From Sweltsa coloradensis (Eukaryota > Arthropoda > Insecta > Plecoptera > Chloroperlidae), in assembly GCA_024449915.1 (NCBI GenBank), contig JAMZAV010001432.1, positions 124,001 through 188,000 of the forward strand: a stretch of DNA of 64,000 nt, in the 5' to 3' direction. Numbering within the stretch: the stretch's first letter is position 1; each line of letters opens with the position of its first letter. Under the pieces are notes generated by a model. The model worked only from the letters and a program-made list of their open reading frames with translations. It ran no database searches and was not told the DNA's origin. Below are positions 21,335-32,393 of the stretch, one piece after another. The translations under genes and the position numbers were made by a program.

Positions 21335-21887
21335 GCTTGCTGGACGCAGGAATGGGACCTACTCAGCTGAACACATTTCTAAGTGCATTAAATATCCCAC
21401 ACCTAACTGAGACTTTGATAAAAAGACATGAAAGAGTTGTTGGTCCTGTAATAGAATTCGAGGCACAGTCATCGTGCGAAGAAATGATAGACTTGGAGAA
21501 ATCTCTGACCAAGTTGACAACTGAAAACAGTACAGCTTTATCGCCATGCAATAGTTCATCATCACCTTCTGATACGTGTAACACCAATGAATGTAAAGAA
21601 TCTGAGCCTATTCCTCAAGACATTAGTCAGAATTCTTCTACTGAAACACTAGAAACACCCCAAAATAACGTCTTCAACACCATTAGGATCAAATCTTTTA
21701 GCACCTACTAGTAAGCCCATGGCAAATATAGGAGCAACGCATCATACTGCAACACCAAAAAGAAAGCAAATGTCATCAAGTACTATGGATGCACAAGAAC
21801 ATCAACCCAAAAAGGTCCACCTTATCTGCTCATATGACATGGGTTGGCAGTGTAGAGGAAACGGAAAATGTTACAACAGCCAGTCAG
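21335..21887 (+). CDS. Mutator-like transposase, exon 2 (frameshifted)
   Basis: Joined to exon 1 in phase 1, it continues GLLDAGMGPTQLNTFLSALN, IPHLTETLIKRHERVVGPVI and SCEEMIDLEKSL, the central part of the Mutator-like transposase domain. A Ser/Thr-rich linker follows. The first frame stops at 21709-21711. The next frame carries on with TPLGSNLLAPTSKPMAN and then HLICSYDMGWQCRGNGKCYN, the conserved DMGW segment. A one-base indel between about 21640 and 21700 therefore separates the halves. The donor is CAG|GTAAAT at 21888 (phase 1). The DDE catalytic core that normally follows DMGW is not found downstream. Confidence 0.75.
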
Positions 21888-21967
21888 GTAAATACAAGAC
21901 TTATTATTTTATTCTTACCAAATGATCATAAAAATGTATGTCGCCTTAGTTTGTTGTATCGATCATG

Positions 21968-22814
21968 CAGGGCTCAAAAAATTATTAAATGGCACATGCC
22001 CGGCTGAGCATGTTGGAGATAATTTTACATGCCCAGACAGAAAACTTACATGACAATTTGTTTTAAACAATTAAAATAAGTTATCAGGACATAGTAGCCT
22101 TTTTCTTTCGAATCAAAATGTCCTTTGTTCATGCCGCCGACTTGTGGCAGTGGGTTGAGTATGCCCCCCCCCCCCCCCCCCCCCGCCTTACCACTCGCGA
22201 TCTACCAGAGATTATACTGGGTAAATAATAATAATTACCATAACAATTCTAATGTTTTTTATCTGCTAGAAGTCAAAAGCTAGGTGATAACTGAAATTAA
22301 ACACATGGGAAAAGAGATACTGCAAGGGCCGTCCTTTCCTTATCTTGTTTACTTGCCAGCATTCGGGCTCCAGCCCTCCTCCCCCCCCCCCCTCCCCGTG
22401 CCAACGCATCGCATCGTGACCTTGACTATAGACTGTGACAAGATATAAACCAGATGCGTAAGGAAAAGTGAGTGTTATCTTAATGGCCTGTAATCACGCC
22501 GCATGGGACCTGTTACTGGACAAGCGGACTTATCTCTTTTTCCAGGCTTATCTTGCGACGAGAGCTAAGCGCAGGCGATAGTGAGAGATTTTCCCACATG
22601 CCCGGGCGACGCCTGTAATCACGCCGCATGGGACCTGTTACTGGACAAGCGGACTTATCTCTTTTCCCAGGCTTATCTTGCGACGAGAGCTAAGCGCAGG
22701 CGATAGTGAGAGATTTTCCCACATGCCCGGGCGAGCGTGGGAAAATAATCTACGTGCCCGACCACTGTGTTTACATGCCCCGGGCATCTCGGGCATGGTA
22801 TTTTTTTAGCCCTG
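21968..22814 (+). mobile_element. Small hAT-like element, non-autonomous
   Basis: Ends CAGGGCTCAAAAAATTATTA and, inverted, CAGGGCTAAAAAAATACCAT. Both are followed by CATGCCCGG/CATGCCCGAGA-type subterminal motifs. CAGGG-starting inverted repeats are usual for hAT superfamily elements. I do not see a clean 8-bp target duplication. Inside are two C-runs (22168-22185 and 22379-22392) and a perfect-looking tandem duplication. Confidence 0.55.
22487..22736 (+). repeat. Two-copy 125-bp tandem duplication
   Basis: CCTGTAATCACGCCGCATGG starts at 22487 and again at 22612. The copies differ only around the TTTTTCC/TTTTCCC run. A recent local duplication inside the hAT-like element. Confidence 0.9.
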
Positions 22815-22929
22815 CAATGTCTTTTGTAATTTTATTTTATTTCATCACTGGGGCATTATGGTCCACATGAGATATGAGAGAATGATAAACATAAGGATAT
22901 ACTTGTGTGAAATGGATAGTGTAGCTATA

Positions 22930-22961
<32 letters not shown>

Positions 22962-22963
22962 TA
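22930..22963 (+). repeat. (TCA)n microsatellite, LINE tail
   Basis: About eleven TCA units. Read on the minus strand it is (ATG/TGA)n at the 3' end of the LINE relic that follows, so it is probably that element's tail. Confidence 0.85.
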
Positions 22964-24320
22964 TCCATCGCCGTTTCCTGCTTCTGGCAGGGTCAACTTG
23001 GGTTTAGCAAAAAAAAATTCCACTTCTTTCTTTCCTCCCACAATCGTATCTCTTCCAAATCTTCCCAGCTTTCTCCTCTGGCCTCCAAGTCTCCTGCTAT
23101 GATGTCCTTCCATCTCTTCCTTGGTCTACCCCGTCTTCTTCTTCCTTCTTCAATCCTTCTTTCATACATTTTCTTGGGCATCCTATTTTCCTCTATTCGT
23201 TTCATATGTTCATACCATCTCAACCTTGTCCATCCTATTCTGTCACAACTTTTCTACAGCTAGCATTTCTCTAATGTCCGTGTTTCTTATTCTATCTCTT
23301 CTCGTCTTGCCCACTGTGCTCCTCAGGAATCTCATCTCTGCCGCCTGTATCTGACTCTCCTCTCGATCTCCCAGGGTCCAGGTTTCTACTGCATATGTAA
23401 GGATCGGTATGAAATAATTTTTATATAGTGTTATTTACACTGTATGGGTATTCCCCTATCCCACACCAAGCCTTTAATTAACACACTGGTAAAAGTTACT
23501 GGCCTTTTTATTCTGATGTTAATTTCCTTTTTAATCTTTCCACTTTCCATTACTTCACTTCCTAGATAGCTAAAACTATCCACCACTTTCAGGGTTTCTC
23601 CTCCAATGTTTGTCTGTGCCTTATAATTCCGTGTGTACTCTTCTTCTCTTTTATATAATATTTGTTAATTTATTTTATTGTATTTTATAATGTGGTTTTT
23701 AGAGTTATAACTTAGGTATAGTGAGTTAGACACATTGTGACTGGGGCCTTATGGCCTTTTTCTAACTTTCTATGGAGTTGTGCAGTTTAATATACGATTA
23801 TATGTGTACAATTTCGAAATAAACTAATAATAACAATGGTATAGTTATAACCTCACTCTTTACTTCGCTTATTTTCATACCTGCTTGTTCTTTTTTTCTA
23901 TTCCACAAGTCTGTATATCTTTGGAGTACTTTCTCATTCTCGGACCATGCCACTTAGTCATCGCAAACAACATAACCTCTCCGTCTTCCATTGCCTCCAT
24001 CTTTACCTTGTTGTGGATATCATCCATCACGATTATGAATAACAGATGTGACAACACACTTCCCTGCCATAGCCCTGTTGTTATTTGGAACCACCCTGAC
24101 AATCCAAATTGTGTTTTCACACAGCTTTCACAAACTTCATACACACTTTTTACCCTGTCTATCAGTCCATTTTCCACTCATTTTCTTTCCAGACTCTCAC
24201 ATACCACTTTCCTTGTCACACTATCAAATCATACGCTTTTACTATGTCAAAGAAGACCATACTCATTCTTCTTCCAAGCTCCCAACTCTTTTCCATGGCC
24301 TGTTCGGAATCCCTAGACTA
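22964..24320 (-). pseudogene. LINE M relic, RT and C-terminus
   Basis: On the minus strand: MVFFDIVKAYD near 24250 (RT motif A), GLWQGSVLSHLLFIIVMDD near 24030-24090 (motif B), a destroyed motif C (LFAMT in place of FADD), and at 22993-23223 the tail MRWYEHMKRIEENRMPKKMY and GRRRRGRPRKRWKDIIAGDL. That tail is typical of L1/RTE/R1-like AP-endonuclease LINEs. The catalytic Asp pair is lost and stops are frequent. About 190 bp (23655-23842) look like a 3'-UTR fragment of another LINE inserted in it. Confidence 0.75.
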
Positions 24321-24637
24321 CCGTGTAACTTGCGCCGTCACACAAGTTAATAAAGGAACAAAATACGTACTGCCAACTAACAGCAAACTAACTTTGTCAC
24401 CTGGCAGCCACACAAGAAGATACAGAACCTACTATGGTGTCTTGGGAAAGAAGGCAAAGGATCGTTAGTCAGCTCTGACGTATAAGAAGAGACGGATGCA
24501 ACTCACCAATAAAAGAAACTGTGTGTCGAGAACTCAGGAGACACGAGAAGACCGACTTATCAAACGGGAATGGGTCTGCTTACTGTAAATAATTCTTCTA
24601 TTAATGGTTCTACCCTAAGATTTAATAACTATTCCAG

Positions 24638-25494
24638 CCCGCGATGAAAGTCAAAAAGTTTACTTCGATGTTGAAACTACAGGTGTCTCACGGAACTTGC
24701 AAGTTATTCAAATTGCAGCAGTGTACGAGGCTGAAGTTTACAGTGCCTATATTTTACCAACGTCTTTTATACCTGAAAAGGTTTCTGAAATAACAGGTCT
24801 GACGAAAATTAGTGGATCACTTTTCCTCAGTGGGAAACAAGTACAAACTGTGTCACGTCACGATGCATGGGGAGGATTGGTAAATTTCTTCTTTGAAATT
24901 AAGAAAAGAATTAATTTAGTGGGACACAACATTGGTTTTGATCTGAGGTTTCTCATAAAGGAATCCAAGGAATTGTGCCTCTTCGAACATTTTTTAAAAC
25001 TAATCTATAAATGTGCCGATACCCTGAAGATAACTAGAGAAGTCTTTCCAGGTCGAACGTCATATAAACAAGAAGCAATTGCCACTGACCTGGCTGTTAA
25101 CATCGGTTCAGCGCACAATGCAGTAAATGATGTACTTACATTACAAGCCATCGCTAACCATCTGCCAGAGGATATCTTCGAAAAACACGAAGAATTTTTT
25201 CAAAACTACTGCGATAAAAAAGCTGCTGCAGCATTGAAAAAAACCAACAAGGCATCACTGTTAGTTTTAAAAGATTCTGGGTTGTCAGCCCAAATCATTG
25301 GGAAAATTGCAGCAGCTGGTTTGAACTATGCCCAATTGAAGTCAGTTTTTGATTCATTGAAAGGAGACGGTATCCAACATTTACTTCAGGAAAGTGAACA
25401 CGGACATCCTCGTGTGACGAGAAACAAGAAGATTATTGGGCTTGTGATTAATTATTTTGTAGAATTGCAAAACAAAACACAAATGCTCGGGTAA
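24638..25494 (+). CDS. DEDDh 3'-5' exonuclease exon of the MULE gene
   Basis: Acceptor TTCCAG|CC. The phase-1 join gives ARDESQKVYFDVETTG. The domain carries all four DEDDh acidic residues and the His: FDVETTG (Asp 24667-24669, Glu 24673-24675), HNIGFDLRFL (Asp 24940-24942) and AHNAVNDVLTLQ (His 25114-25116, Asp 25129-25131). It resembles the DnaQ-like exonuclease found in PML-like and transposase-linked proteins of invertebrates. A ~100-residue helical C-terminus follows, with a stop at 25492-25494. It is intact over 285 residues. It may be the C-terminal exon of the MULE protein or an independent gene whose first exon I cannot see. Confidence 0.75.
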
Positions 25495-25690
25495 AATCGT
25501 TGAAGAACACTGGCATTGGTGCATCAATGGGGTCAGTTAGTGTATTTTAAATGTGTTATGTCATAATTCTGTATTATATTTAATTATTTTGAAAAATATT
25601 CAATGCGTTATAGATTGTTATATGAGGGCATAGCCCCAATGTCTAACGACGTATACGTAACAATAGACCTAATCTTACAGTAAATTCATA

Positions 25691-25717
25691 AACGACGACG
25701 ACGTGAGAAACTAGGGC
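25691..25717 (-). repeat. Extreme 5'-truncated family-1 end
   Basis: Only the tail and first bases of module A remain: ACGACGACGACGTGAGAAAC then TAGGGCG. This is a stub of under 30 bp, as expected when reverse transcription aborts almost at once. Confidence 0.6.
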
Positions 25718-25840
25718 GATAAACAAACATTTATAAAATACAAAGCAAACAGCCTACAAGTGCTTCAAACCCCAACCCCTATGAACATCAATGCGATTTT
25801 GTCTTATTTACTTTCATCATATTTTATATTTTCCTTAAAT

Positions 25841-26265
25841 TCAATTCAATTCAGTATTTATTTAGCTTAAAGCTATTTTTTCATGTAATTTCAATAGTAA
25901 TAGTACAATTCAATACAATTTCATTTTTAAAAATAGGCCTAACTAATTAAAACAAATTTTCAAAATAAATACAAGATAATTCAATACAGTTACAAAATAT
26001 ATATTCCAATTTAAAAACTGCTATACATTGTTCCTGTTTTATCACTAAATCTAATTTATTATATAATCTGTACCTAGAATAAAAAACATGTTTTTGAGTT
26101 GCTGATTTGTTTACTCTGTCCACAATAATGTTAGTATTATTTCCTCTTGTATTATGACTATGGTTACTAGAGGAGTATTCTATCATGCAATTTAGAAGTG
26201 GGCATATTTCCTTTAATCATTTTAAATATGAATAAGACTCTGTATGACAATGTTTTTTTCTGACA
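25841..26265 (-). pseudogene. LINE 3' fragment with SHNTR tail
   Basis: The minus strand encodes SSSNHSHNTRGNNTNIIVDR, then TQKHVFYSRYRLYNKL and ECIAVFK-type residues (about 25.99-26.19 kb). This is the C-terminal tail of CR1/Jockey-type ORF2. The 3' end is a short (GAATT)n-like repeat near 25841-25860. Nothing upstream of the tail survives. Confidence 0.65.
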
Positions 26266-26898
26266 GTGAAATTGGAGATTGGAGATAATAAAGTGCTCAC
26301 CCAACAATAACATACAAAATTATCACATTATTTATTATTATATCTTAATTGTAATTATTACTAATTAATAATAAATTGCAACTTCATTGGCTGCATGTAT
26401 AAAACAAGTATTATCTTTTTATTTCTTATACCTGTTGGACACTTTCTTGGACAGTAGTAAAATTAGATTTTTAAATCTCCCACCAAATGTGCTAATGCTC
26501 TAAGCCAATAAGATTTGAGTCAAGTTTACAGGGTTGCCAAGTCAAATCGTCAGGTTACACTTCAGGACGCTACAACTTCTTAATTAGTTCAGGAAGGTAC
26601 GATTTTATTGATTCTTTTCCATTCACAATTTAATATTCTTTAAGAAAATCAGTTTTTAAAAACTTTTTATTCGCAAGGAGTTATTTAAAATAATAAGTGA
26701 AGGTCGAAAAGTGTATGTATTTCCATGTCCCCATGCTATGGGATAGGGTAACCTTGAAACTTTAGTCCTAAATATCTCGTAAATTAGTTCAGGATGCCTG
26801 GTTTTTCTTTTTACATTATTGTGTAGCAGGTAATTATCTGTTAATATGCCAAATTTGAAATTTTTTTATCCACGTCGAGATACGCTTGAGCTACCTTA
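26266..26898. other. No feature seen
   Basis: AT-rich, without recognised genes or repeats. Confidence 0.4.
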
Positions 26899-27380
26899 AG
26901 CAAGGAGGTATGAATAATGTAAGGAGGCAGCATGGCGTCATCAAAACCGTAACCACTTTGAACGACAATGGTGGTCGGCGAAAGCCTCGAACCCAAAGCA
27001 TGGTCGTCGGTACTATTAAAGCTCATTGTCAAATCTATGAATATTTCAAAACAAACAAAAACGGAGCACTCTTTATTATTCATACTCTTATTATAATACA
27101 AAAGTTATTATCAATGTATTAAGTATAATACCAGCTGTTTCAGTGCCGCCATTTTAGCATGGCGGCCGTCGTCGATGGTAGTCGCCATATTGGTCAGCAC
27201 CAACGAGAAGCAGTTAATACTGTGAAAAACTCTATGTTTTTGTAGCCGCCATATTGGTCAGCTCCAACGAGAAGTAGCAAACACTGCGATCAGACTGGAT
27301 CAGACGTTCAAAACGGCCACGTTCATTTGTTCAGCCACAGATTGCGCATGCTGTCTCCTTACATTATTCATACCTACTTG
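26899..27380. mobile_element. MITE-1, copy 1
   Basis: Ends GCAAGGAGGTATGAATAATG and, inverted, CAAGTAGGTATGAATAATGT, an inverted repeat of about 30 bp. The interior has repeated CGCCATATTGGTCAGC(A/T)CC motifs and CGTTCAAAACGGCCACGTTC. A second copy with the same interior is at 34.67-35.15 kb. The ~80-residue frames across it on either strand are not genes. Confidence 0.8.
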
Positions 27381-27490
27381 GGTTTAAGCGTGTGAAGATG
27401 GAACATAACCTCACTTCTTACGTAATTTATCGTCTGTGCAAGCACAACTCATTTTAACACAGTTTTGCAAGTGCAAGCAAAACTGGCGTG

Positions 27491-28385
27491 GGTGGGGGTC
27501 CATTAGGTCATAATGCACCACAACCTTTGGGGATATGGGCAGGAAAGTCCCATGCTGGTCAGAACCTTCCACGGGTGAAGGGGAGGGAAGAATAAGGTTC
27601 TCACGTTGCGGTCGTCAGCGCCAGAGCTCGCCGAGAGGAAAGTCCCATGCTGCTTGGTAAGAACCAGTATGGTTCAGTTATGGTTGAGTTTGATTAAGGG
27701 CGCGTCAACCGTTTAGTCATACTACTGCAACTCTAGCCAAGGGAGTGTGGGGAAGAACGTATCATTGGTCAGAACCAGCCACGGGTAGGGGGAAGAAGGG
27801 GGTATTCTTAATGTTACGTCTTGGTCATCATGGTCTTTGTCGTCGTGTTGTCATGGTTGTCGTCGTAGGAGAGGTCTTCAAGGGAAAGAGGATAGGTCCC
27901 CGACGACGACTGCCAGAGCTTGCCTCTGGTTTCAATAGTAATATACTCCCCTACTCCATATCTGATAACCGTAAAGTCATAATATTTCTTAGTTTATTTG
28001 AATAAGGGCGCGTCAACCATTGTGTATAATGCACCACTCTAGACCGCGAGGTATGTGTGGAGGAAAGTCACATTCTTGTCAGAACCAGGCACGGATATAG
28101 TGATAGGAACGGGCGAGTTCTCTTGTCGTGGTCGTTATCGTTTTTCGTTAAAATGTTTCTCAGAAGGAGAGGTCGTCAAGGGAAGGGTCCCCACGATGAC
28201 CAAGGAGAAATATTTATACTCTAATTGAAGGTAAAGTTAGAGAGATAGATTTGTTTGGATTATGGGCGCGTCAACCGTAAGGTCATAATGCGTCACAGTA
28301 TTTGTATTGTATTAAGCCTAGGGGATATGGGGAGGAAGGGCCCACGCTGGTCAGAACCAGCCACGGCTGAATGTGGAGTGTGGCA
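27491..28385 (+). repeat. Cluster of four family-1 module B copies
   Basis: Copies at about 27491-27660, 27697-27945, 28004-28220 and 28262-28375. Each starts with a GGCGCGTCAACC-like or CATTAGGTCATAATGCACCA motif, followed by GGTCAGAACC. All are on the same strand and lack module A, so this is a tandem-like pile-up of module B. Confidence 0.7.
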
Positions 28386-28476
28386 GCAGCGCGCGGGAGC
28401 TAGTTTTACATCACCTGGTTGAAATACTTGATGGAAGATCGCACTTTTACGGGGGAGAAAGAGAAAGAAAGATCAA

Positions 28477-28691
28477 TTCGCCTGTTGACGAGCGCAAAGC
28501 CAACCATTTTCGTGGTAAAAAAGTAAAAAATTTAAACTCAAAATCATAAAAAATTGCTTGGCCAATGACTTTTTAGAGTTCTCGCAATGAACCAAATTCA
28601 ATGGCCAAGCATTTTTTTCATGATTTTGAGTTTATAATTTTTACTTTTTTACCACGAAAATGGTTGGCTTGGCGCTCGTCAACAGGCGAAA
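28477..28691. repeat. Long hairpin, ~89-bp arms and 35-nt loop
   Basis: Left arm 28477-28565, right arm 28601-28691. Both contain CGCCTGTTGACGAGCGC, CCAACCATTTTCGTGGTAAA, AACTCAAAATCAT and GCTTGGCCA, with only a few mismatches. Neither arm encodes a protein. It could be a foldback transposon or a source of hairpin RNA. Confidence 0.85.
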
Positions 28692-29590
28692 TGATCTTAC
28701 TTCTTTTTAATGCGAAACTAGGGAGAAAGAATGAAAAGCTTGGCTCAGCTTCTATATCTCACAGCATTCACAGTCAAAGACTTTTGAAGGAGAGCTTGAC
28801 TGCCGTTTTCTTTTTTTTACAAATTTTTGTAATTGTGGGGTATGATACCGGTATTCTTTAATTCCTAAGAAGAATATTTCTCTCTTTGGTATAATAACTG
28901 CTCGTCCAAACAAACACACTTTGTTAGCTACATTTTCAACGTTAGCTTCACTGCTATCTATCCCAGTATCACTAGTCGTGACCTCCGGGGTCACTCTCGA
29001 CCTTGTTTTCGGACACTTTCAACATTTCAACATGTTTCTTATCCTCGCTTCTAACCTTGTTGCCTCTGACTGTACTATTATTTCTAATCTCGTTTTTCTT
29101 AAAAATTAATTTTATGTATATACATACATATTTTTACTTTATTTTAAAACTTAAATTTCGCTTTAGTAAAAAAATACCATTTCTCAACAATGTTACCACT
29201 ATGAAAGTTAACAACTGAGAAAAATTGCAGAATTATATCTTTATTTGCCAACTTACAAAAAATTCATTACTGCAAAAAGTCATGTTTTGCAGTGCTTTAC
29301 TAAATTGGATATGATTTAAGGAGCATAAAACATGGATGCAGAACATCTCAAGACGAAAAAGAAGTTCATTATTGGACCTTCTAAAACATATTTTGGAATC
29401 TTGATAGCTTTAAGACTTTGGTGTTGGCAATGTGATATGTTTTGGTGTCGCGTGTCGCCCGCGTCCACGTGCATAGCGATATAGGGAACGAAACAGTAGC
29501 AGACAAGTCTCGACTTGATGACTCACAGCACTCGTGAGTAACGGGGTCTAATTGGCCGCTCTTGAAGGTTCGCTATTTATTTGCTCCTTG
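28692..29590. other. No gene seen
   Basis: Short open frames only. There is no domain, RNA gene or repeat matching the other families here. Confidence 0.4.
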
Positions 29591-29591
29591 T

Positions 29592-30475
29592 ACCCGGGTA
29601 CTCATCACATGACTCGCTCACTCGTCCAACAACGACATTGGCGTTTCCCTAGTTCTAGTTAGAGACGAGTGAGCGGAGCGAATGAATCTTACAACGCAAG
29701 TCGAACGGTCTTCGTTGTGACAATGTATGTTTGTAAAATGTTTTATTTCGATGCCAAACAGCCGAACGGCTTAACAGATGGAGCTGTAAGTTTAAACAGA
29801 CATCTGTGACTAGTTAACTGCGAATTGCTAACAAAATGAGGAAAATTTGTTACAATTTAATCCTACAAGAAATAATACATTGAAAACATTAGCTGAAATG
29901 TGTAGGATTTAACGACAATGCTTTTGTTCAAGAAAAAACATGTCTATCTTATCAGTTTTAGAATGTCAGGCGGTGACCAGGGTGGTAAGAATCTTGCACG
30001 CTTAAGGTTACCCAAAATTCCGCTTGAAGATTAAGTAAACCTTGCTGTCTCACACGCATTTCGTACTGGCTATGTTTTCCAAAGTATTGTATGCATTTCA
30101 ATACATGTTCTTAAATTTTTTAATATAATAAAAAAAATCTATCCCGATCGTTGTTTGAGCCCGGGCCTCCCACATTCCGAGTTTTAAGGCGTCTTAGCCG
30201 ACTAGACAAGGAAAACACCAAAGTCGTTGTTAGACGAGTGAGCGAGTCATGTGTTAAGTACCCGGGAACATTTGCATTTAAGTTCATTAATATGAGATTG
30301 GTCTAGGGCGCTTCAACTGTAAAGCCATAATGCGCCACTCTAGCCTATGGTAGGCTAGGGAGGAAAAACATGCAGTCTAGATGCAGTATTAGGTAGGCGG
30401 ATGAAAGGGAATGTTCTCGGTTACTCAACACATGGCTCACTCACTCGTCTAACAACGACCTTGGCGTTTCCCTAG
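29592..30475 (+). mobile_element. GACGAGTGAGCG family, composite copy
   Basis: A 3'-type end (CTCACTCGTCCAACAACGAC..GGCGTTTCCCTAGT) at 29610-29650 is followed by the 5'-type start GACGAGTGAGCGGAGCGAAT at 29662. The body has TTAAACAGACATCTGTGAC, TACCCAAAATTCCGC and CGTACTGGCTATGTTTTCC. An inverted pair of ends lies at 30205-30270 and 30410-30475. The same body is at 61.50-62.16 kb. Subterminal inverted repeats and a CCTAG|T end link it to the GAGCGAAGCG elements, so I infer a Helentron-like non-autonomous class. Confidence 0.5.
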
Positions 30476-30484
30476 TTTAAATGT

Positions 30485-30724
30485 TAATCACCGACCAACA
30501 AGTTAGACATGATATCACAGGCTAGAATCAACAACCTTAGAGTTTATTATTGTGCCTCGCTACGACTCCAAGTCACCGTTAACACATTAAGCCAAGAAAA
30601 AATATGGAAGCATTGGTTGTTCATTAACAAAATGTATACAATCGTCAGCCTATAGCGGGAATAGAACTGAGGACCTTCTGTATTGGAAGCAGAGACTCCA
30701 ACCACAGGACCAAAGAGCCACACA
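30485..30724 (-). mobile_element. SINE, head half
   Basis: Minus strand: TGTGGCTCTTTGGTCCTGTG, then CTCTGCTTCCAATACAGAAG, then GTTCTATTCCCGCTATAGGC. It runs toward GGTGACTTGGAG. The tRNA-like head is decayed at the B-box, and the tail is missing. Confidence 0.7.
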
Positions 30725-31890
30725 TTAGTATTATGTACTTTGTAACCACCTTAAATAACAGTGAACATCATATGATACATAAATAGTGAATCTCAATTTA
30801 GATACTTTAAACCGGTCTAATCTCGGTTGGCAACAACACCGCCTGGCTTTGAACAACACGCGGTGACCTCACAGTGTTATCACTCTCGTGTCAGAGTTCA
30901 CGGGCGACACTGATAACAGGCCTAGAAACAGGTCAATAACATTGAAATAGAGTTTAAAATGGAATTTAAATTATTTGTTATCAAATCTATTACTTTATTT
31001 CCATTCAAATTTGTAAATGGGATGTTAATGCCCTAAGCTCATAATAACTGTTGCTAATTTCGATGTTATTGCGACCAAAAAATGCATGAACATTGGTGTA
31101 GAGTAATATGCAAAAAGAGTTCTGAATTAATTTCTGAACTTGTAGAGTGATGTGGAAATTTAGAAATTAATCACATTAAATATGGTATAAATAAATGCAA
31201 GTGTGGGAAAAGTGGTTACAAATAAACCACAGATTATAGAAAAACGTTTAGATTGCTGCAGTTAGAAAAAGCGTAAATGGGCATGAGCTGCCAATGTTGC
31301 GATTTCTGTTGTTCTGTGAAAATCATTACTAATTTGAAGAACTTTTTAATATTAAATTAAATTAAAACTTACTTAAAACAAAACTGCATCGTAATTTACC
31401 AAGAAATCGCTAATTGCGATGGGATCGAGAAATTCATCTCGACTTGCGCTCAATTTACACGAGTTTAAATTCATTAAAATACGGTTCCTGTAAGAATCTT
31501 ACAATGGATACGATGCTCAGGGTTTAAGTAAAAATGTTTAAAAAGAAAAAAAAACGTAAATGTTCGATTTCATGATAACGACTTTTTTGATTGCGTTCAT
31601 TTCACCGAATACCTAAATTCTAATAGGTCTGTGAGCAAATCTAAAATCGATAAAGCGATGTAGTGTCTTAAGTCGAAGAAAGGTTTAATTGAATCGCATC
31701 CATAATTCCGTAAAATTGCGTTCCATGAGATTTATGCGATTGGAGCTGGACAAACGTGGCAGTTTATGGCAGGGATTTCGGCGGAGACCTCATAATTCTG
31801 GTTTGCAATCTGGAATATCAGGTTTAGCAGTAATTTTAACAAAGGCAAAATACAAAAAAAAAAGAATAAAAAGGAAAAAAAAACTTCAGG
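30725..31890. other. Gene-free stretch downstream of the Ig gene
   Basis: AT-rich. No supported gene; one 73-residue Lys-rich frame near 31.7-31.9 kb has no domain. Confidence 0.4.
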
Positions 31891-31897
31891 AATTAAT

Positions 31898-31903
31898 TTA
31901 TTT
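31898..31903 (-). promoter_or_regulatory. Possible polyadenylation signal of the Ig gene
   Basis: AATAAA on the minus strand, about 140 nt beyond the stop at 32039 and about 270 nt beyond the one at 32170. Position and strand are right, but in AT-rich DNA this can be chance. Confidence 0.4.
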
Positions 31904-32038
31904 TAAGTAAATGGAATTTTCTTGCTCGCACGCATCCAATTAAAACTATTATTTTTTGATATTGTGAGTACAGAACCCAAAAGAATAACAGGAAACCACG
32001 AGATTTCGCTAGCCTTGTTTGTTAGATGTTTAAGACTC

Positions 32039-32393
32039 TTAGTGCGCGCTCCCTCTCAAACTGGAGCTTTCCCGGCGTCTGAGCCCAGGAATCCTCAGCC
32101 CTAGCGTGGGACGGGCAGCGTCCACCTTTAGCTTAGCCGCCTCTAGCTTCGTCTTGGCCGTCTCTTCCTCTATCTCCGCTGTTCTGGCCGCAGCCCCGGC
32201 CTCTCTGATAAGATACTCGTGCACCTCGTCCTTGGGACAAGAGACGCTACCATGTTGTGAAGGTCGCACCCTGTACTCCCGGCAGAGAAGGTCCAGGTAG
32301 TTTGTAGCGAGACAGTTCGGGCCTGGGGGGTGCTGGCAGTGGTACTGGCAGTGGTGCTGGCAGTGGTACTTGTTGTGGTCGTGGTGGTTGGCA
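32039..32393 (-). CDS. Ig gene, exon 5: Thr-rich stalk and C-terminus
   Basis: Acceptor TTTTTTCAG|TG at 32393. The phase-1 join to exon 4 reads LPTTTTTTSTTASTTASTTA, a Thr/Ser-rich O-glycosylation-type stalk coded by 12-bp tandem units, and stops at 32170-32172. In another frame the same exon encodes YLDLLCREYRVRPSQHG and then a Glu/Ala/Lys-rich helix EIEEETAKTKLEAAKLKVDA up to a stop at 32039-32041. This looks more like a real C-terminus. A frameshift in the repeat, an unseen splice or a length polymorphism could connect them. No membrane segment is obvious in either frame. Confidence 0.5.

Larger units (their letters stand above)
21888..24637 (+). other. Intron 2 of the MULE gene
   Basis: Donor GTAAAT, acceptor TAACTATTCCAG, compatible phase 1. 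It contains a hAT-like element (21968-22814) and an antisense LINE relic (22.93-24.32 kb). The exons for the transposase catalytic core are absent. Confidence 0.6.

Noticed and set aside
26841..27122. Protein similar to the extension of Ig exon 3, suggesting a paralogous gene at 27 kb
   Set aside because: The similarity lies wholly within MITE-1; no Ig-domain sequence is present.
31922..32300. Plus-strand Ala/Ser-rich frame overlapping Ig exon 5
   Set aside because: Antisense shadow of the Thr-rich and Glu/Ala/Lys-rich exon; no splice or domain support.
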